This document shows positions 8,528 through 17,139 of a stretch of 64,000 nt of DNA, piece by piece. This DNA comes from Streptomyces sp. YPW6. GTDB taxonomy: Bacteria > Actinomycetota > Actinomycetes > Streptomycetales > Streptomycetaceae. Under the pieces are notes generated by a model. That model was not told the DNA's origin. It did no database searches and was given only the letters and a program-made list of their open reading frames with translations. Every line of letters begins with the position of its first letter. The stretch's first letter is position 1. The DNA is taken from contig NZ_CP076457.1 of the NCBI RefSeq assembly GCF_018866325.1, positions 5,057,001 through 5,121,000 on the forward strand, read 5' to 3'. The translations under genes were made by a program, and so were the position numbers.

Positions 8528-9298
8528 ATGTCCGCCTTCATGTCCGCTTTCGCGAGCCTGGTCGGCTCCCTCGCCGACCTGCTCCAGCCGCTCTTCCAGA
8601 CCGCGTCCACCGCCGCCGCGATCATCCTGTTCACCGCGCTCGTCCGGCTCGCCGTCCACCCGCTCTCCCGGGCCGCCGCACGCGGGCAGAAGGCCCGCAG
8701 CCGGCTCCAGCCGCAGATCGCCGAGCTCCGCAGGAAGCACGGCAAGAACCCCGAGCGGATGCAGAAGGCGATCATGGAGCTGCACGCCGCCGAGAAGGTG
8801 TCGCCGCTCTCCGGCTGCCTGCCGAGCCTGCTCCAGATGCCCGCGTTCTTCCTGCTCTACCACCTGTTCTCCAGCCGTTCGATCGGCGGCGAGCCCAACG
8901 CGCTGCTCAGCCACGACCTGCTCGGCGCGCCGCTCGGCGGGCGCTGGCACGACGCGCTCGCCCACGGCGGCCCGTTCGGCGGGCAGGGGCTGGTCTACCT
9001 GGGCCTCTTCGCGCTTGTCGCCGCCGTCGCCACGTTCACCTACGGACGGACCAAGCGGCAGATGGCCGCCAACCCGATGACGCCCGCCGCCGGCCCCGAC
9101 GGACAGCCCGTGCCCGGTATGGGCGCGATGACCAGGCTCATGCCGCTGCTGTCCTTCTTCACCCTGATCACCGTGGCCGTCGTCCCGCTGGCCGCCGCGC
9201 TCTACGTCGTCACTACGACCACCTGGACCGCGGCCGAGCGGGCCTGGCTCTACCGCGACCTGCCGGTGGGCGGCGGCGCCATGGCCACCGCGGCGTAA
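8528..9298 (+). CDS. yidC: YidC/Oxa1-family membrane insertase (accessory paralogue)
   Basis: The protein has 256 residues, ATG behind GGAGGG. It shows the Oxa1/YidC core: a hydrophobic segment with VRLAVHPLSRAAARGQKA, the cytosolic hairpin LQPQIAELRRKHGKNPERM, and the SGCLPSLLQMPAFFLLYHLF transmembrane segment, followed by further spans near 155-172 and 203-222. It lacks the rnpA-yidC-jag context of the housekeeping gene, so this is probably the accessory copy. It inserts or folds membrane proteins at the plasma membrane. Confidence 0.9.
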   Translation: MSAFMSAFASLVGSLADLLQPLFQTASTAAAIILFTALVRLAVHPLSRAAARGQKARSRLQPQIAELRRKHGKNPERMQKAIMELHAAEKVSPLSGCLPSLLQMPAFFLLYHLFSSRSIGGEPNALLSHDLLGAPLGGRWHDALAHGGPFGGQGLVYLGLFALVAAVATFTYGRTKRQMAANPMTPAAGPDGQPVPGMGAMTRLMPLLSFFTLITVAVVPLAAALYVVTTTTWTAAERAWLYRDLPVGGGAMATAA

Positions 9299-9436
9299 TC
9301 GGCGCGGCCGATGTGCCGGTCCAGTGTGTGAACGCGGTCTTGCGGAGTGATCCGATCTCTTGGACGATCAGCCAAGCCCCTCGGCGGCCGCACCCCGCCG
9401 ACGGGCTCTCCACCTCGATCAAGAGGAGTTGGACCG

Positions 9437-10297
9437 TTGAAGCTGCTTCGAGTCGGTACGGCGGGCGCCGAGCGCCCCGCACTTCTCGACCGCGACGGGA
9501 CTCTGCGTGATCTGTCCGGAATCGTCCGCGACATCGACGGCGAACTGCTCGCCGACGCCTCCGAGCTCGCCCGCGTACGGGCGGCCGCCGGGACCCCCGG
9601 TGTGCTGCCCGCCCTGGACGCGACGGGGCTGCGGATCGGCCCGCCGCTGGGGCGCATCGGCAAGATCGTGTGCATCGGGCTGAACTACCACGACCACGCG
9701 GCGGAGACGGGTGCGGAGATTCCGGCCGAGCCGATCCTGTTCTTCAAGGCGCCCGACACCGTCGTCGGGCCCGACGACACGGTCCTCGTACCGCGCGGCA
9801 GCCGGAAGACGGACTGGGAGGTCGAGCTCGCCGTCGTCATCGGCCGCACCGCCCGCTACCTGGGCTCCGCCGAGGAGGGGCTCGCCCATGTCGCCGGGTA
9901 CGCCGTCGCCCACGACGTCTCCGAGCGCGAGTTCCAGATCGAGCGCGGCGGCACCTGGGACAAGGGCAAGAACTGCGAGACGTTCAACCCGCTGGGCCCC
10001 TGGCTCGTCACCGCCGACGAGGTGGCCGACCCGCAGGCCCTGCCGCTGCGCCTGTGGGTCAACGGCGAGCTGAAGCAGAACGGCACCACGGCCGACCAGA
10101 TCTTCCCGGTCGGCGAGGTCGTCCGCTACCTCAGCCATTTCATGACGCTCTACCCGGGCGACGTCATCAACACCGGTACGCCCGCCGGGGTCGCCATGGG
10201 GCAGCCCGAGCCCAAGCCGTATATGAAGGCGGGCGATGTGGTGGAGCTGGAGGTGGAGGGGCTCGGCCGGCAGCGGCAGGAGCTGAAGGACGCGTAG
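9437..10297 (+). CDS. fumarylacetoacetate hydrolase family protein
   Basis: The protein has 286 residues. The TTG at 9437 is chosen because AAGAGGAG lies 8 bases upstream. The FAH domain (about 75-283) has the metal-site pattern IGLNYHDHAAE, PILFFKAPDTVVGPDD, KTDWEVELAVVIGR and TGTPAGVAMGQ. Members of this length are acylpyruvases, 2-hydroxyhepta-dienedioate isomerases or oxaloacetate decarboxylases; the substrate cannot be fixed from sequence. It is a single gene. Confidence 0.9.
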   Translation: MKLLRVGTAGAERPALLDRDGTLRDLSGIVRDIDGELLADASELARVRAAAGTPGVLPALDATGLRIGPPLGRIGKIVCIGLNYHDHAAETGAEIPAEPILFFKAPDTVVGPDDTVLVPRGSRKTDWEVELAVVIGRTARYLGSAEEGLAHVAGYAVAHDVSEREFQIERGGTWDKGKNCETFNPLGPWLVTADEVADPQALPLRLWVNGELKQNGTTADQIFPVGEVVRYLSHFMTLYPGDVINTGTPAGVAMGQPEPKPYMKAGDVVELEVEGLGRQRQELKDA

Positions 10298-10360
10298 CCC
10301 GGGGGAGGAGGGGCGGGGGCGCCGTGGCGTTCCGACGCGTGGACGTACGTGACGGCGCCC

Positions 10361-10518
10361 CGTCCCCGTACCCGCGCCGCCCGCCCCCGTACCCGCGCCA
10401 CCCGCCCCCGTACCCGCGCCACCCGCCCCGTACCCGCGCTCAGGCCCCCGTGCCCCCGCCCCCGTACCCGTGCTCAGGCCCCCGTAGCCCCGCTCCCGTA
10501 CCCGCGCTCAGGCCCCCG
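10361..10518. repeat. GTACCC-phased tandem repeats between convergent genes
   Basis: GTACCCGCG or a close variant recurs at 10368, 10389, 10410, 10430, 10464 and 10498. The first units are 21 or 20 bases, the last two 34 bases and include GCTCAGGCCCCCG. The last copy holds the stop codon of the UPF0303-type gene. The block separates two convergent genes. Confidence 0.7.
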
Positions 10519-10987
10519 GCGTCGCCGCGAACCGCTCCAGCGCCTCGACCACCATCGCGTGGTCCTCGGCCTGCGGCAGGCCGGAGACCGTGACCGACCC
10601 GATCACGCCCGCGCCCTTCACCGCGATCGGGAACGAACCGCCGTGCGCCGCGTACGTGTCCGGGTCCAGGCGCGAGGACTCCTCGAACGTCGTGCCCCTG
10701 GCCCGGAACCGGGTGCCGACCAGGTACGAGCTCTCGCCGTACCGCTCGACCACCTTGCGCTTGCGGTCGATCCACGCGTCGTTGTCCGCACTCGAACCCG
10801 GCAGCGCCGCGTGGAAGAGCTGCTGCGCGCCGCGCCGGATGTCGATCGCGACCGGCGCGTGCCGCTCCCGGGCCAGCTCGACCAGCAGGCTGCCGAGCGC
10901 GAAGGCGTCGTCGTGGGAGAAGCGCGGGAGGGTGAGCCGGCGCTCCTGGGCGATCAACTCGGAGAGGGTGGGGGAGGGGGTGGTCAT
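10508..10987 (-). CDS. UPF0303 / heme-binding HbpS-GlcG-like protein
   Basis: The protein has 159 residues. It fits UPF0303, a branch of the heme-binding/GlcG fold, with DAWIDRKRKVVERYG in the middle and AAHGGSFPIAVKGAGVIGSV near the C-terminus. Relatives bind heme or act as flavin-like or stress-linked proteins; no activity can be stated. Its ATG overlaps the stop of the upstream oxidoreductase (ATGA at 10984-10987), so the two are translationally coupled and probably act together. Confidence 0.85.
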   Translation of the reverse strand: MTTPSPTLSELIAQERRLTLPRFSHDDAFALGSLLVELARERHAPVAIDIRRGAQQLFHAALPGSSADNDAWIDRKRKVVERYGESSYLVGTRFRARGTTFEESSRLDPDTYAAHGGSFPIAVKGAGVIGSVTVSGLPQAEDHAMVVEALERFAATPGA

Positions 10988-12207
10988 GCGTGCCGCTCCT
11001 CTGCGTCGTGGTGCGGTGCGTCGTGCCCGGGGCGGTCGTGGTGCGAGGTGTCGTGCCGGGGCGCCTCGTGGTGCGGTCCCTCGTGGCGCGGTCCGTCGTG
11101 CCGGGGTCCGTCGTGGCGGGGGAGAAGGGTGACCGAGACGCCTTCGCGCGCCGAGCGGCGGGCGGCTTCCAGGACGTCCAGCGCCGCGGCCGCCTGGAGC
11201 GCGGTGACCGGGTTGTCGCCGGTGCCGCGAAGCGCCGCGGCGACGGCGGCGTAGTACGCGGGGTAGTCGCCGGGCAGCGTGCGGACCGGGGTGCCGCCGC
11301 CGGTCAGCGGGGACTCGCCGGAGCCGAGGCGGCCCCACAGCTCCTCCGCCTCCTCGCCCCACGGCAGGCCGGCCGCCGGGCGCAGCCCCTCGCGCAGGGC
11401 CGCCTCCTGCGGGTCCAGGCCGTACTTCACATAGCCCGCCGCCGAGCCGAGCACCCGGAAGCGCGGGCCGAGCTGGGCCGTGGTGGCGCTGACGTACAGA
11501 TGGGAGCGGACCCCGTTCGCGTGCGTGATCGCGATGAACGTGTCGTCGTCCGCCGCCGCACCGGGACGCCGTACGTCGGACTCGGCGTACACCTGGACGG
11601 CCGGGCCGAACAGCACCAGCGCCTGATCGACGACATGGCTGCCCAGGTCGTACAGCAGACCCCCGATCTCGTCCGGGTCGCCCGACTCGCGCCAGCCGCC
11701 CTTCAGCTGCGGCCGCCAGCGCTCGAACCGGGACTCGAAGCGCTGCACCTCGCCCAGCTCGCCGTCGGCGATCAGCGCGGCCAGGGTGCGGAAGTCGTTG
11801 TCCCAGCGGCGGTTCTGGAAGACCGAGAGCAGCAGCCCGCGCTCCTCGGCGAGGGCCGCGAGCTCACGCGCCTCGGCGGCGGTCCCGGCGATCGGCTTGT
11901 CCACGACGACGGGGAGGCCGGCCTTCAGCGCGGCGGTCGCCAGCGGGACGTGCGTCTTGTTCGGGGACGCGATCACGACCAGGTCCAACGCGTCCGCGCG
12001 CCCCCACAGCTCGTCCGGCGACGCGGCGAACCGGACGTCGCCGAACGCGGCACGGGCCTGGGCCCGCCGCTCCTCGTCCGACGTGACGACCGTGTCGAGG
12101 ACCAGGCCGTCGGTCGCGGAGACCAGCGGAGCGTGGAAGACGGAGCCGGCCAGGCCGTAGCCGACGAGAGCGACGCGGAGAGGGGCGCCGGAGACGGTGG
12201 GGGTCAT
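10984..12207 (-). CDS. Gfo/Idh/MocA oxidoreductase with His-rich tail
   Basis: The protein has 407 residues. The Rossmann N-terminus (VALVGYGLAGSVFHAPL, about 12-30), VIASPNKTH, VVVDKPIA with the catalytic-type Lys, and the substrate domain with GGLLYDLGSHVVDQ are typical of NAD(P)-dependent sugar or inositol dehydrogenases. About 40 extra C-terminal residues form repeated RHDGP/HHD units with many histidines and acids, a possible metal-binding tail not normal for the family. It is divergent from the ROK regulator, with a symmetric operator-like site between them, and coupled to the UPF0303-type gene. Confidence 0.9.
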   Translation of the reverse strand: MTPTVSGAPLRVALVGYGLAGSVFHAPLVSATDGLVLDTVVTSDEERRAQARAAFGDVRFAASPDELWGRADALDLVVIASPNKTHVPLATAALKAGLPVVVDKPIAGTAAEARELAALAEERGLLLSVFQNRRWDNDFRTLAALIADGELGEVQRFESRFERWRPQLKGGWRESGDPDEIGGLLYDLGSHVVDQALVLFGPAVQVYAESDVRRPGAAADDDTFIAITHANGVRSHLYVSATTAQLGPRFRVLGSAAGYVKYGLDPQEAALREGLRPAAGLPWGEEAEELWGRLGSGESPLTGGGTPVRTLPGDYPAYYAAVAAALRGTGDNPVTALQAAAALDVLEAARRSAREGVSVTLLPRHDGPRHDGPRHEGPHHEAPRHDTSHHDRPGHDAPHHDAEERHA

Positions 12208-12213
12208 ACGGCC

Positions 12214-12238
12214 ACTTAAGCAACGCTGTTGCCGAAGT
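12214..12238. promoter_or_regulatory. 25-bp dyad operator between oxidoreductase and ROK gene
   Basis: ACTT-N2-GCAAC-N3-GTTGC-N2-AAGT is perfectly symmetric outside the spacers. It lies 7 bases upstream of the oxidoreductase start and 41 before the ROK start, a good position for autoregulation and repression by the ROK protein. Confidence 0.65.
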
Positions 12239-12279
12239 GCAAGCGAGCGGCACAATAGGGCGGTGAAGAGGAGTGAGCC

Positions 12280-13434
12280 GTGAACCGGAACCGGACCAGG
12301 ACCCAGGCCGGGGTCAACCTGCCGGCCCTGCGTCACCACAACGCCGCGCTGGTGCTGGACCTGCTGCGGGCGGCCGGGGCGGAGGGCATCAGCCGGCTGG
12401 AGCTCGCCGAGGGCACCGGCCTCACCCCGCAGGCCGTCAGCAAGATCACCGCCCGGCTGCGCGAGGACGGGCTGGCCGTCGGCGCGGGCCTGCGCCCCTC
12501 CACGGGCGGCAAGCCGCGCACGGTGCTGCGGCTGGTGCCCGACGCCCGGTTCGCCGTCGGTCTGCACCTGGACCGCGACGGCCTCACCGCCGTCCTGGTC
12601 GACCTCGCGGGCCGGCCCGTCGCGGTCACCACCGCGCCCCTCGACCTGGGCGCCCCGGCGGAACGGGTCCTCGCGGACGCGTCCGACGCCGTACGGGACC
12701 TGAGCGCGGCCGAACCGCACAAGCCGGTGCTGGGCGTGGGCGTCGCGGTGCCCGGCCCGCTCGACCACCGGGGCGGTGTGCTGCACCGGGTCACCGGATT
12801 CCCCCGGTGGGACGGCTATCCGCTGCGCGCCGCACTGGCCGAGCGGACCGGGCTGCCGGTCACCCTGGACAAGGACACCAACGCCGCCGCCCTCGCCCTC
12901 GCCCTCAACGGCACGGGCGGCGACGGGGACTTCGCCTATCTCCACCTCGGTACGGGGCTGGGGGCGGGCCTGGTCCTCGGCGGTGAGGTGCACCGGGGGG
13001 CGCGGACGGGGGCCGGCGAGTTCGGGCACCAGACCCTCCAGATGGACGGCCCGCTGTGCGGATGCGGCGGGCGCGGCTGCATCGAGGCCCTGTGCCTGGC
13101 GGCCGAGGCACGCGGCGACCGGGACGAGGCGGCCCGGGTGCTGGGCACGGGCGCGGCGAACCTGGTCGGCCTGCTCGACATCGACCGGGTGGTCCTGGGC
13201 GGCCGGACGGTGGCCGCCGACGAGCGCGCGTACGTACGGGGCGTCCGGGCGGTGATCGAGGAGCGGGCGGCCCGGGGCGGGGCGGGCGCGGGCGCGGGCG
13301 TGACCGTCACGGTCGCCGGAGGCGGGGACCGGCCGGTCGCGGAGGGCGCGGCCCAGCTGGTGCTCGCGCCGGTGTTCGGTCGGGTGGGGGAGGAGAAGGA
13401 GGAGCAAGAGGAGAAGGGGGAGCGAGAGGGGTGA
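12280..13434 (+). CDS. ROK-family transcriptional repressor
   Basis: The protein has 384 residues, GTG behind GAGGAG. A winged helix-turn-helix (about 20-75, SRLELAEGTGLTPQAVSKIT) precedes a ROK domain with the zinc-site signature GEFGHQTLQ...CGCGGRGCIE (about 247-267). ROK repressors answer sugars or phosphosugars. It is divergent from the oxidoreductase/UPF0303 pair and probably controls it through the dyad at 12214. The last 15 residues are an odd acidic/lysine run (EEKEEQEEKGEREG). Confidence 0.9.
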   Translation: MNRNRTRTQAGVNLPALRHHNAALVLDLLRAAGAEGISRLELAEGTGLTPQAVSKITARLREDGLAVGAGLRPSTGGKPRTVLRLVPDARFAVGLHLDRDGLTAVLVDLAGRPVAVTTAPLDLGAPAERVLADASDAVRDLSAAEPHKPVLGVGVAVPGPLDHRGGVLHRVTGFPRWDGYPLRAALAERTGLPVTLDKDTNAAALALALNGTGGDGDFAYLHLGTGLGAGLVLGGEVHRGARTGAGEFGHQTLQMDGPLCGCGGRGCIEALCLAAEARGDRDEAARVLGTGAANLVGLLDIDRVVLGGRTVAADERAYVRGVRAVIEERAARGGAGAGAGVTVTVAGGGDRPVAEGAAQLVLAPVFGRVGEEKEEQEEKGEREG

Positions 13435-13636
13435 GAGGAAGGGGAGGGGCGAGGGCGGGGAGCGGGCCGCCGCCGAGCCGGGCGAAGAGGCCCGGGTGAA
13501 GCGCAGTCGGGTGATCGTATGAATGATGTCGGCATGTCGACTCTCCCTGTCCGCGCGCGCGTGATTCCGTCGGAGGCCATCACCGGTGGCCCCGCCGGGG
13601 GCACCGGTCGTCCGCGAGCAGCGAAGGGTGTCCTCC

Positions 13637-14725
13637 ATGCCCCCCACCTCCTCCGCGCGGCTGCGCGACGCCCGTGCACTGGCCGCCGCCGGGCTGGCCG
13701 CCGGGATCACGGTCCCCGCCGCGCTCCTGGGCGGTCCGCAGGCCGCCGCCCTGCCCGCACCGGTGGCCTCCGCGTCCTTAGCCCGCGCCGCCGCCACGGA
13801 CGCACGCGCCACGGCCGGACGCGCTGCGGGCCCGGACGACGAACTGCCGGTGTGCGGCGACCCGAAGGCCAAGGACTTCCCCATCGAGACCCGGATCCAG
13901 GGCGCCCCGGACCGGTACGCCTCCGGCGGCGGATACGGCACCTGGTTCCTCGACCTCACCAACACCACCGACGCGTCCTGCCAGGCCCTGCACCCGGTGC
14001 TCGTGCTCGCCGACCGCGACCGCAGGCTGACGTCGGACCAGATCCAGCTGGAGTTCTCCGAATCCGGCAGCCCCGAGAAGGAGCACCGGGTCACCTGGGA
14101 GAGCACCGATCGCGACGAGCAGATCGGCGTCTTCGGCGACCCGTTCCCCGGATTCACCGTTCCCGCCGGAGCGACCGTCTCCGTACGCGTCCGGATGGCC
14201 TTCACCTCCGACACCGCACCCGGCCCGGTCACCGCGCACGCGGCCGTCGTCCAGCGCCACCACCAGGGCAGGGGCAAGGGCGGCGGGCGCGAGGACGGTG
14301 AGTGGGTGGGGGAGTCGCGGGACTACCCCTTCGTGATCGTCGACGGCGCCACGGGCGGCATCCGCGAGCCGGACGGCCCCCGGACCGAACGCCCCGATCC
14401 GGAGCACACCGCTCCCGGCACCCGCACCGAACGGCCCGAGCGCCCCCGTACGGACCCCGGCACGGGCCGCGACCCGGCCCCGGACGGTTCCTCCAGCCCT
14501 CGCCCGGACACCGGGCAGCGGAGCGACGGCGAGGACGGCCACGGCGATCGCGGCGAGGTCGGCCCCGGGCTGCCGGCCCGCGACGGACTCGGCCGCCCGC
14601 TCCCCGAACTCGCCCGCACCGGAACGGCGTCGACGGCCTGGACCGGGGCCGCCGCCGGGGCGCTCCTGCTGACCGGGGCTGCCCTGCTGCGGTACGCCCG
14701 CCGGGCCCGCCGCACCGAGGGCTGA
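13637..14725 (+). CDS. LAxTG-anchored surface protein with TTA codon
   Basis: The protein has 362 residues. It has a signal peptide (about 1-40), a secreted domain with two cysteines (VCGDPK and DASCQAL), an Arg/Asp/Pro-rich stalk (about 235-315), and a sortase signal: LARTG (325-329), a hydrophobic span and an RRARR tail. LAxTG is the class E signal, so the sortase at 6951 is the natural enzyme. Codon 48 (13778-13780) is TTA, making translation bldA-dependent and pointing to aerial-growth expression. The function of the exposed domain is unknown. ATG 13637 is used; GTG 13631 is possible. Confidence 0.85.
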   Translation: MPPTSSARLRDARALAAAGLAAGITVPAALLGGPQAAALPAPVASASLARAAATDARATAGRAAGPDDELPVCGDPKAKDFPIETRIQGAPDRYASGGGYGTWFLDLTNTTDASCQALHPVLVLADRDRRLTSDQIQLEFSESGSPEKEHRVTWESTDRDEQIGVFGDPFPGFTVPAGATVSVRVRMAFTSDTAPGPVTAHAAVVQRHHQGRGKGGGREDGEWVGESRDYPFVIVDGATGGIREPDGPRTERPDPEHTAPGTRTERPERPRTDPGTGRDPAPDGSSSPRPDTGQRSDGEDGHGDRGEVGPGLPARDGLGRPLPELARTGTASTAWTGAAAGALLLTGAALLRYARRARRTEG

Positions 14726-15026
14726 GCCGGAGAGCGGCGGGGTCGCGGCCTGCCACGCGGGGGCCGGGTCGGAGGGCCCCGGGGAGGCGGACCGCCGCAC
14801 CGGAGGACTGAGCCGGAGGGCCCGGCGCGGCAGGCGGCCGCACGGGGACTGGGCCGGCGGGCCCCGGGGAGGCGGAACGTCACAACGGGGAGGCTGAACC
14901 GGAGGGCCCGGCGCGGCAGGTGGCCACGCGGGGCCGGGCCGAAGAGCCCCGAGGGAGGCGGGCCACCGCAACGAGGAGGCTGAGCCGGAGGGCCCCCGGG
15001 ACGGCGGACCGCCGCAACGCCCGACG
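14722..15026. repeat. 86-bp tandem repeat starting at a stop codon
   Basis: Units start at 14722, 14808, 14894 and 14980, a constant 86-base period. Each opens with CTGAGCCGGAG or CTGAACCGGAG and shares GGCCCCGGGGAGGCGGA-like blocks. The fourth is shortened internally. The first unit contains the TGA of the LAxTG gene. The period is not a multiple of three and no ORF with a ribosome site fits, so it is non-coding sequence between this gene and the GntR gene. Confidence 0.8.
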
Positions 15027-15084
15027 GTGCACGCGGGCGCGGGCCCGTTCCGGTCCGTTCACCCGCGTCTGCCACCATCGGGCG

Positions 15085-15855
15085 GTGGACTACCCGAACG
15101 ACCAGGCACCTGGCGCACCGATCCGCTCCGGCATCCCCGAGCACGGCCGCATCCCGAAGTACTACGCGGTCAAGGCCCGCATCGCGGTCCTGCTGGACGA
15201 GTTGGGCGAGGGCGGACTCCTGCCCACCGAGCGGGAACTCGCCCACCTGCACGAGGTCTCGCGCGAGACCGTCCGCCAGGCCCTGCGCGAACTCCTCCTG
15301 GAGGGGCGGCTGCGCCGCCAGGGGCGCGGCACCGTCGTCGCCGGGCCCAAGCTGGAGCAGCCGCTCTCGCTCGCCAGCTACACCGAGGGCGTCCGCCGCC
15401 AGGGCCGGCGGCCCGGACGCAACCTCATCGGCCTGGACCGCTTCCCCTGCCCCGAGGCGCTCGCCGCCGAGGTCGGCGTCGAGCGGGGCGAGCCCGTCTG
15501 GCACCTGGAGCGGGTACTGCTCGCCGACGACGAGCGCGTCGGCCTGGAGAGCACGTTCGTCGGCGTCGCCCGCGTCCCGGACCTGGACACCGGGTTCGAC
15601 CCGGACTCCTCCTTCTACGCCTACCTCCGCGACGCCCTCCGGATCACCTTCGGCGATGCCGACGAACGGATCGAGACCGTCCTCGCGACCCCCCGCGAGG
15701 CCCTGCTCATCGGGACCCCGCCGGCCCTGCCGATGCTCCTGATCCACCGCCTCTCCCGGGACACGGACGGCCGGCCGCTGGAGCGCGTGCGGACGCTGTT
15801 CCGGGGCGACCGGTTCTCCTTCTCGGCGCATCTGCGGGGCGGGGCGCAGGGCTGA
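15085..15855 (+). CDS. GntR/HutC-family regulator of phosphonate genes
   Basis: The protein has 256 residues, probable GTG at 15085; the ribosome site is weak. The winged helix (about 30-95, LPTERELAHLHEVSRETVRQ) is followed by a UTRA effector domain (about 105-250, with ERVRTLFRGDRFSF). HutC-type regulators like PhnF, DasR or NagR bind phosphorylated or phosphonate ligands. It directly precedes the phosphonate unit in the same direction, and the 16-base element at 15918, repeated at 21997, is its likely operator. Confidence 0.85.
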   Translation: MDYPNDQAPGAPIRSGIPEHGRIPKYYAVKARIAVLLDELGEGGLLPTERELAHLHEVSRETVRQALRELLLEGRLRRQGRGTVVAGPKLEQPLSLASYTEGVRRQGRRPGRNLIGLDRFPCPEALAAEVGVERGEPVWHLERVLLADDERVGLESTFVGVARVPDLDTGFDPDSSFYAYLRDALRITFGDADERIETVLATPREALLIGTPPALPMLLIHRLSRDTDGRPLERVRTLFRGDRFSFSAHLRGGAQG

Positions 15856-15917
15856 GAGGGACCCTCACCCCCTCTCGCTCTCCCTTCCGTGCGACCCCTC
15901 CCTTTGGTCACGGAAAC

Positions 15918-15933
15918 GTAACGGGTCTGGTCC
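15918..15933. promoter_or_regulatory. candidate GntR operator, copy 1
   Basis: GTAACGGGTCTGGTCC stands 77 bases before the FAD oxidase gene. An identical 16-mer occurs at 21997 upstream of the exported phosphodiesterase. Its core GGTCTGGTCC is close to HutC-type GGTCTAGACC sites. Confidence 0.6.
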
Positions 15934-16009
15934 AAACTTGCGGGGTCGTTCACCGTTCCGTCGACGACCGGACGCGTCCGGGACACCCGCCCCCAGGAGC
16001 GTGGCCGGC

Positions 16010-17134
16010 GTGAGAGTCATCGTCGTAGGAGCCGGCGTGGTGGGAACCATGCACGCCTGGCACGCAGTCAGCCGCGGCCACGAGGTCGTACAGATCGAGC
16101 GCGAGAGCGAGGCGCGCGGGGCGTCGCTCCGCAACTTCGGACAGATATGGATCAGTGGGCGGGCCGGTGGTGAGGAGCTGGAAACCGCCCTGCGCGCCCG
16201 TGAGTTGTGGGAGCGCATCGGCGAGCGGGTGCCCGGGCTCGGCTTCCGTGCCTGCGGTTCGCTCACTCCGCTGCGTACCGCACGCGAGGTCGCCGTCGCC
16301 GAGGCGGCCGTCGCCCGGAGCGACGCGGCGGCGCGCGGCTACAAGCTGCTCACCGCCGGTGAAGCGCGGGCGGTCAACCCGGCCCTGCGCGGCGCGTTCG
16401 ACGCCGCCCTGTGGTGCGAACGGGACGCGGCCGTCGAGCCCCGCACCGCCCAACTCGCCCTCAAGCAGGAGCTGCTGGCCTCCGGGCGGTACACCTACCT
16501 CGGCGGCCGCGAGGTCCGGGAGGTCGTCGGCACCGCGTCGGTGCGCGACGACCACGGGGACGTCCACACCGGCGACGCGGTCATCCTCGCCACCGGCGCC
16601 TGGCTCGGCGGGCTCGTCCGTGAACTCGCCGGTCCCGCGCTGCCCGTGCGCCGCGTCCGCCTCCAGATGATGCAGACCGACCCGCTCGGCGAACCCCTCC
16701 CCACCTCCGTCGCCGACGCCGACAGCTTCCGCTACTACCCCGCCTACCGGGGCGAGGCCCTCGACGCCCTCAACGCCGGACAGGCCCAGGACCCCGTCGC
16801 CGCCGAGCACCGCATGCAACTCCTCATGGTCCAGCGCCGCGACGGAGGGCTGACCATCGGCGACACCCACGCGTACGAGCACCCCTTCGCCTTCGACACC
16901 GTCGAGGAGCCGTACGAGCACCTCACCCGGGTCGTCGAGGCCTTCCTCGGCCGCCCGCTGCCGCGCATCCGCCACCGCTGGGCGGGCGTCTACGCCCAGT
17001 GCACCGACACCGCACGCGTCGTCCACCGGCAGCAGGTGCGCGACGGGGTCTGGCTCGTCACCGGACCCGGCGGGCGCGGCATGACGTGCTCGCCCGCCAT
17101 CGCCGAAACGACCGCCGACCAACTGGGCTGGTGA
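16010..17134 (+). CDS. FAD-dependent amine oxidase-like protein of phosphonate catabolism
   Basis: The protein has 374 residues, GTG 16010 with AGGAG 10 bases upstream. The N-terminus VIVVGAGVVGTMHAWHA is a dinucleotide-binding fold; the rest resembles DadA/glycine-oxidase-type FAD enzymes. It fits the phosphonate-associated group (TIGR03364-like) that sits beside PhnX-like hydrolases; members are reported to oxidise N-methylated 2-aminoethylphosphonate to phosphonoacetaldehyde. The same conversion is inferred here from context. Its stop overlaps the GTG alternative start of the hydrolase gene. Confidence 0.85.
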   Translation: MRVIVVGAGVVGTMHAWHAVSRGHEVVQIERESEARGASLRNFGQIWISGRAGGEELETALRARELWERIGERVPGLGFRACGSLTPLRTAREVAVAEAAVARSDAAARGYKLLTAGEARAVNPALRGAFDAALWCERDAAVEPRTAQLALKQELLASGRYTYLGGREVREVVGTASVRDDHGDVHTGDAVILATGAWLGGLVRELAGPALPVRRVRLQMMQTDPLGEPLPTSVADADSFRYYPAYRGEALDALNAGQAQDPVAAEHRMQLLMVQRRDGGLTIGDTHAYEHPFAFDTVEEPYEHLTRVVEAFLGRPLPRIRHRWAGVYAQCTDTARVVHRQQVRDGVWLVTGPGGRGMTCSPAIAETTADQLGW

Positions 17135-17139
17135 ACCAC

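Noticed and set aside
10984-14277. 1097-residue minus-strand frame over the ROK and surface-protein genes
   Set aside because: Only the last 407 residues (from 12207) match a family; the rest is low-complexity antisense reading of real plus-strand genes.
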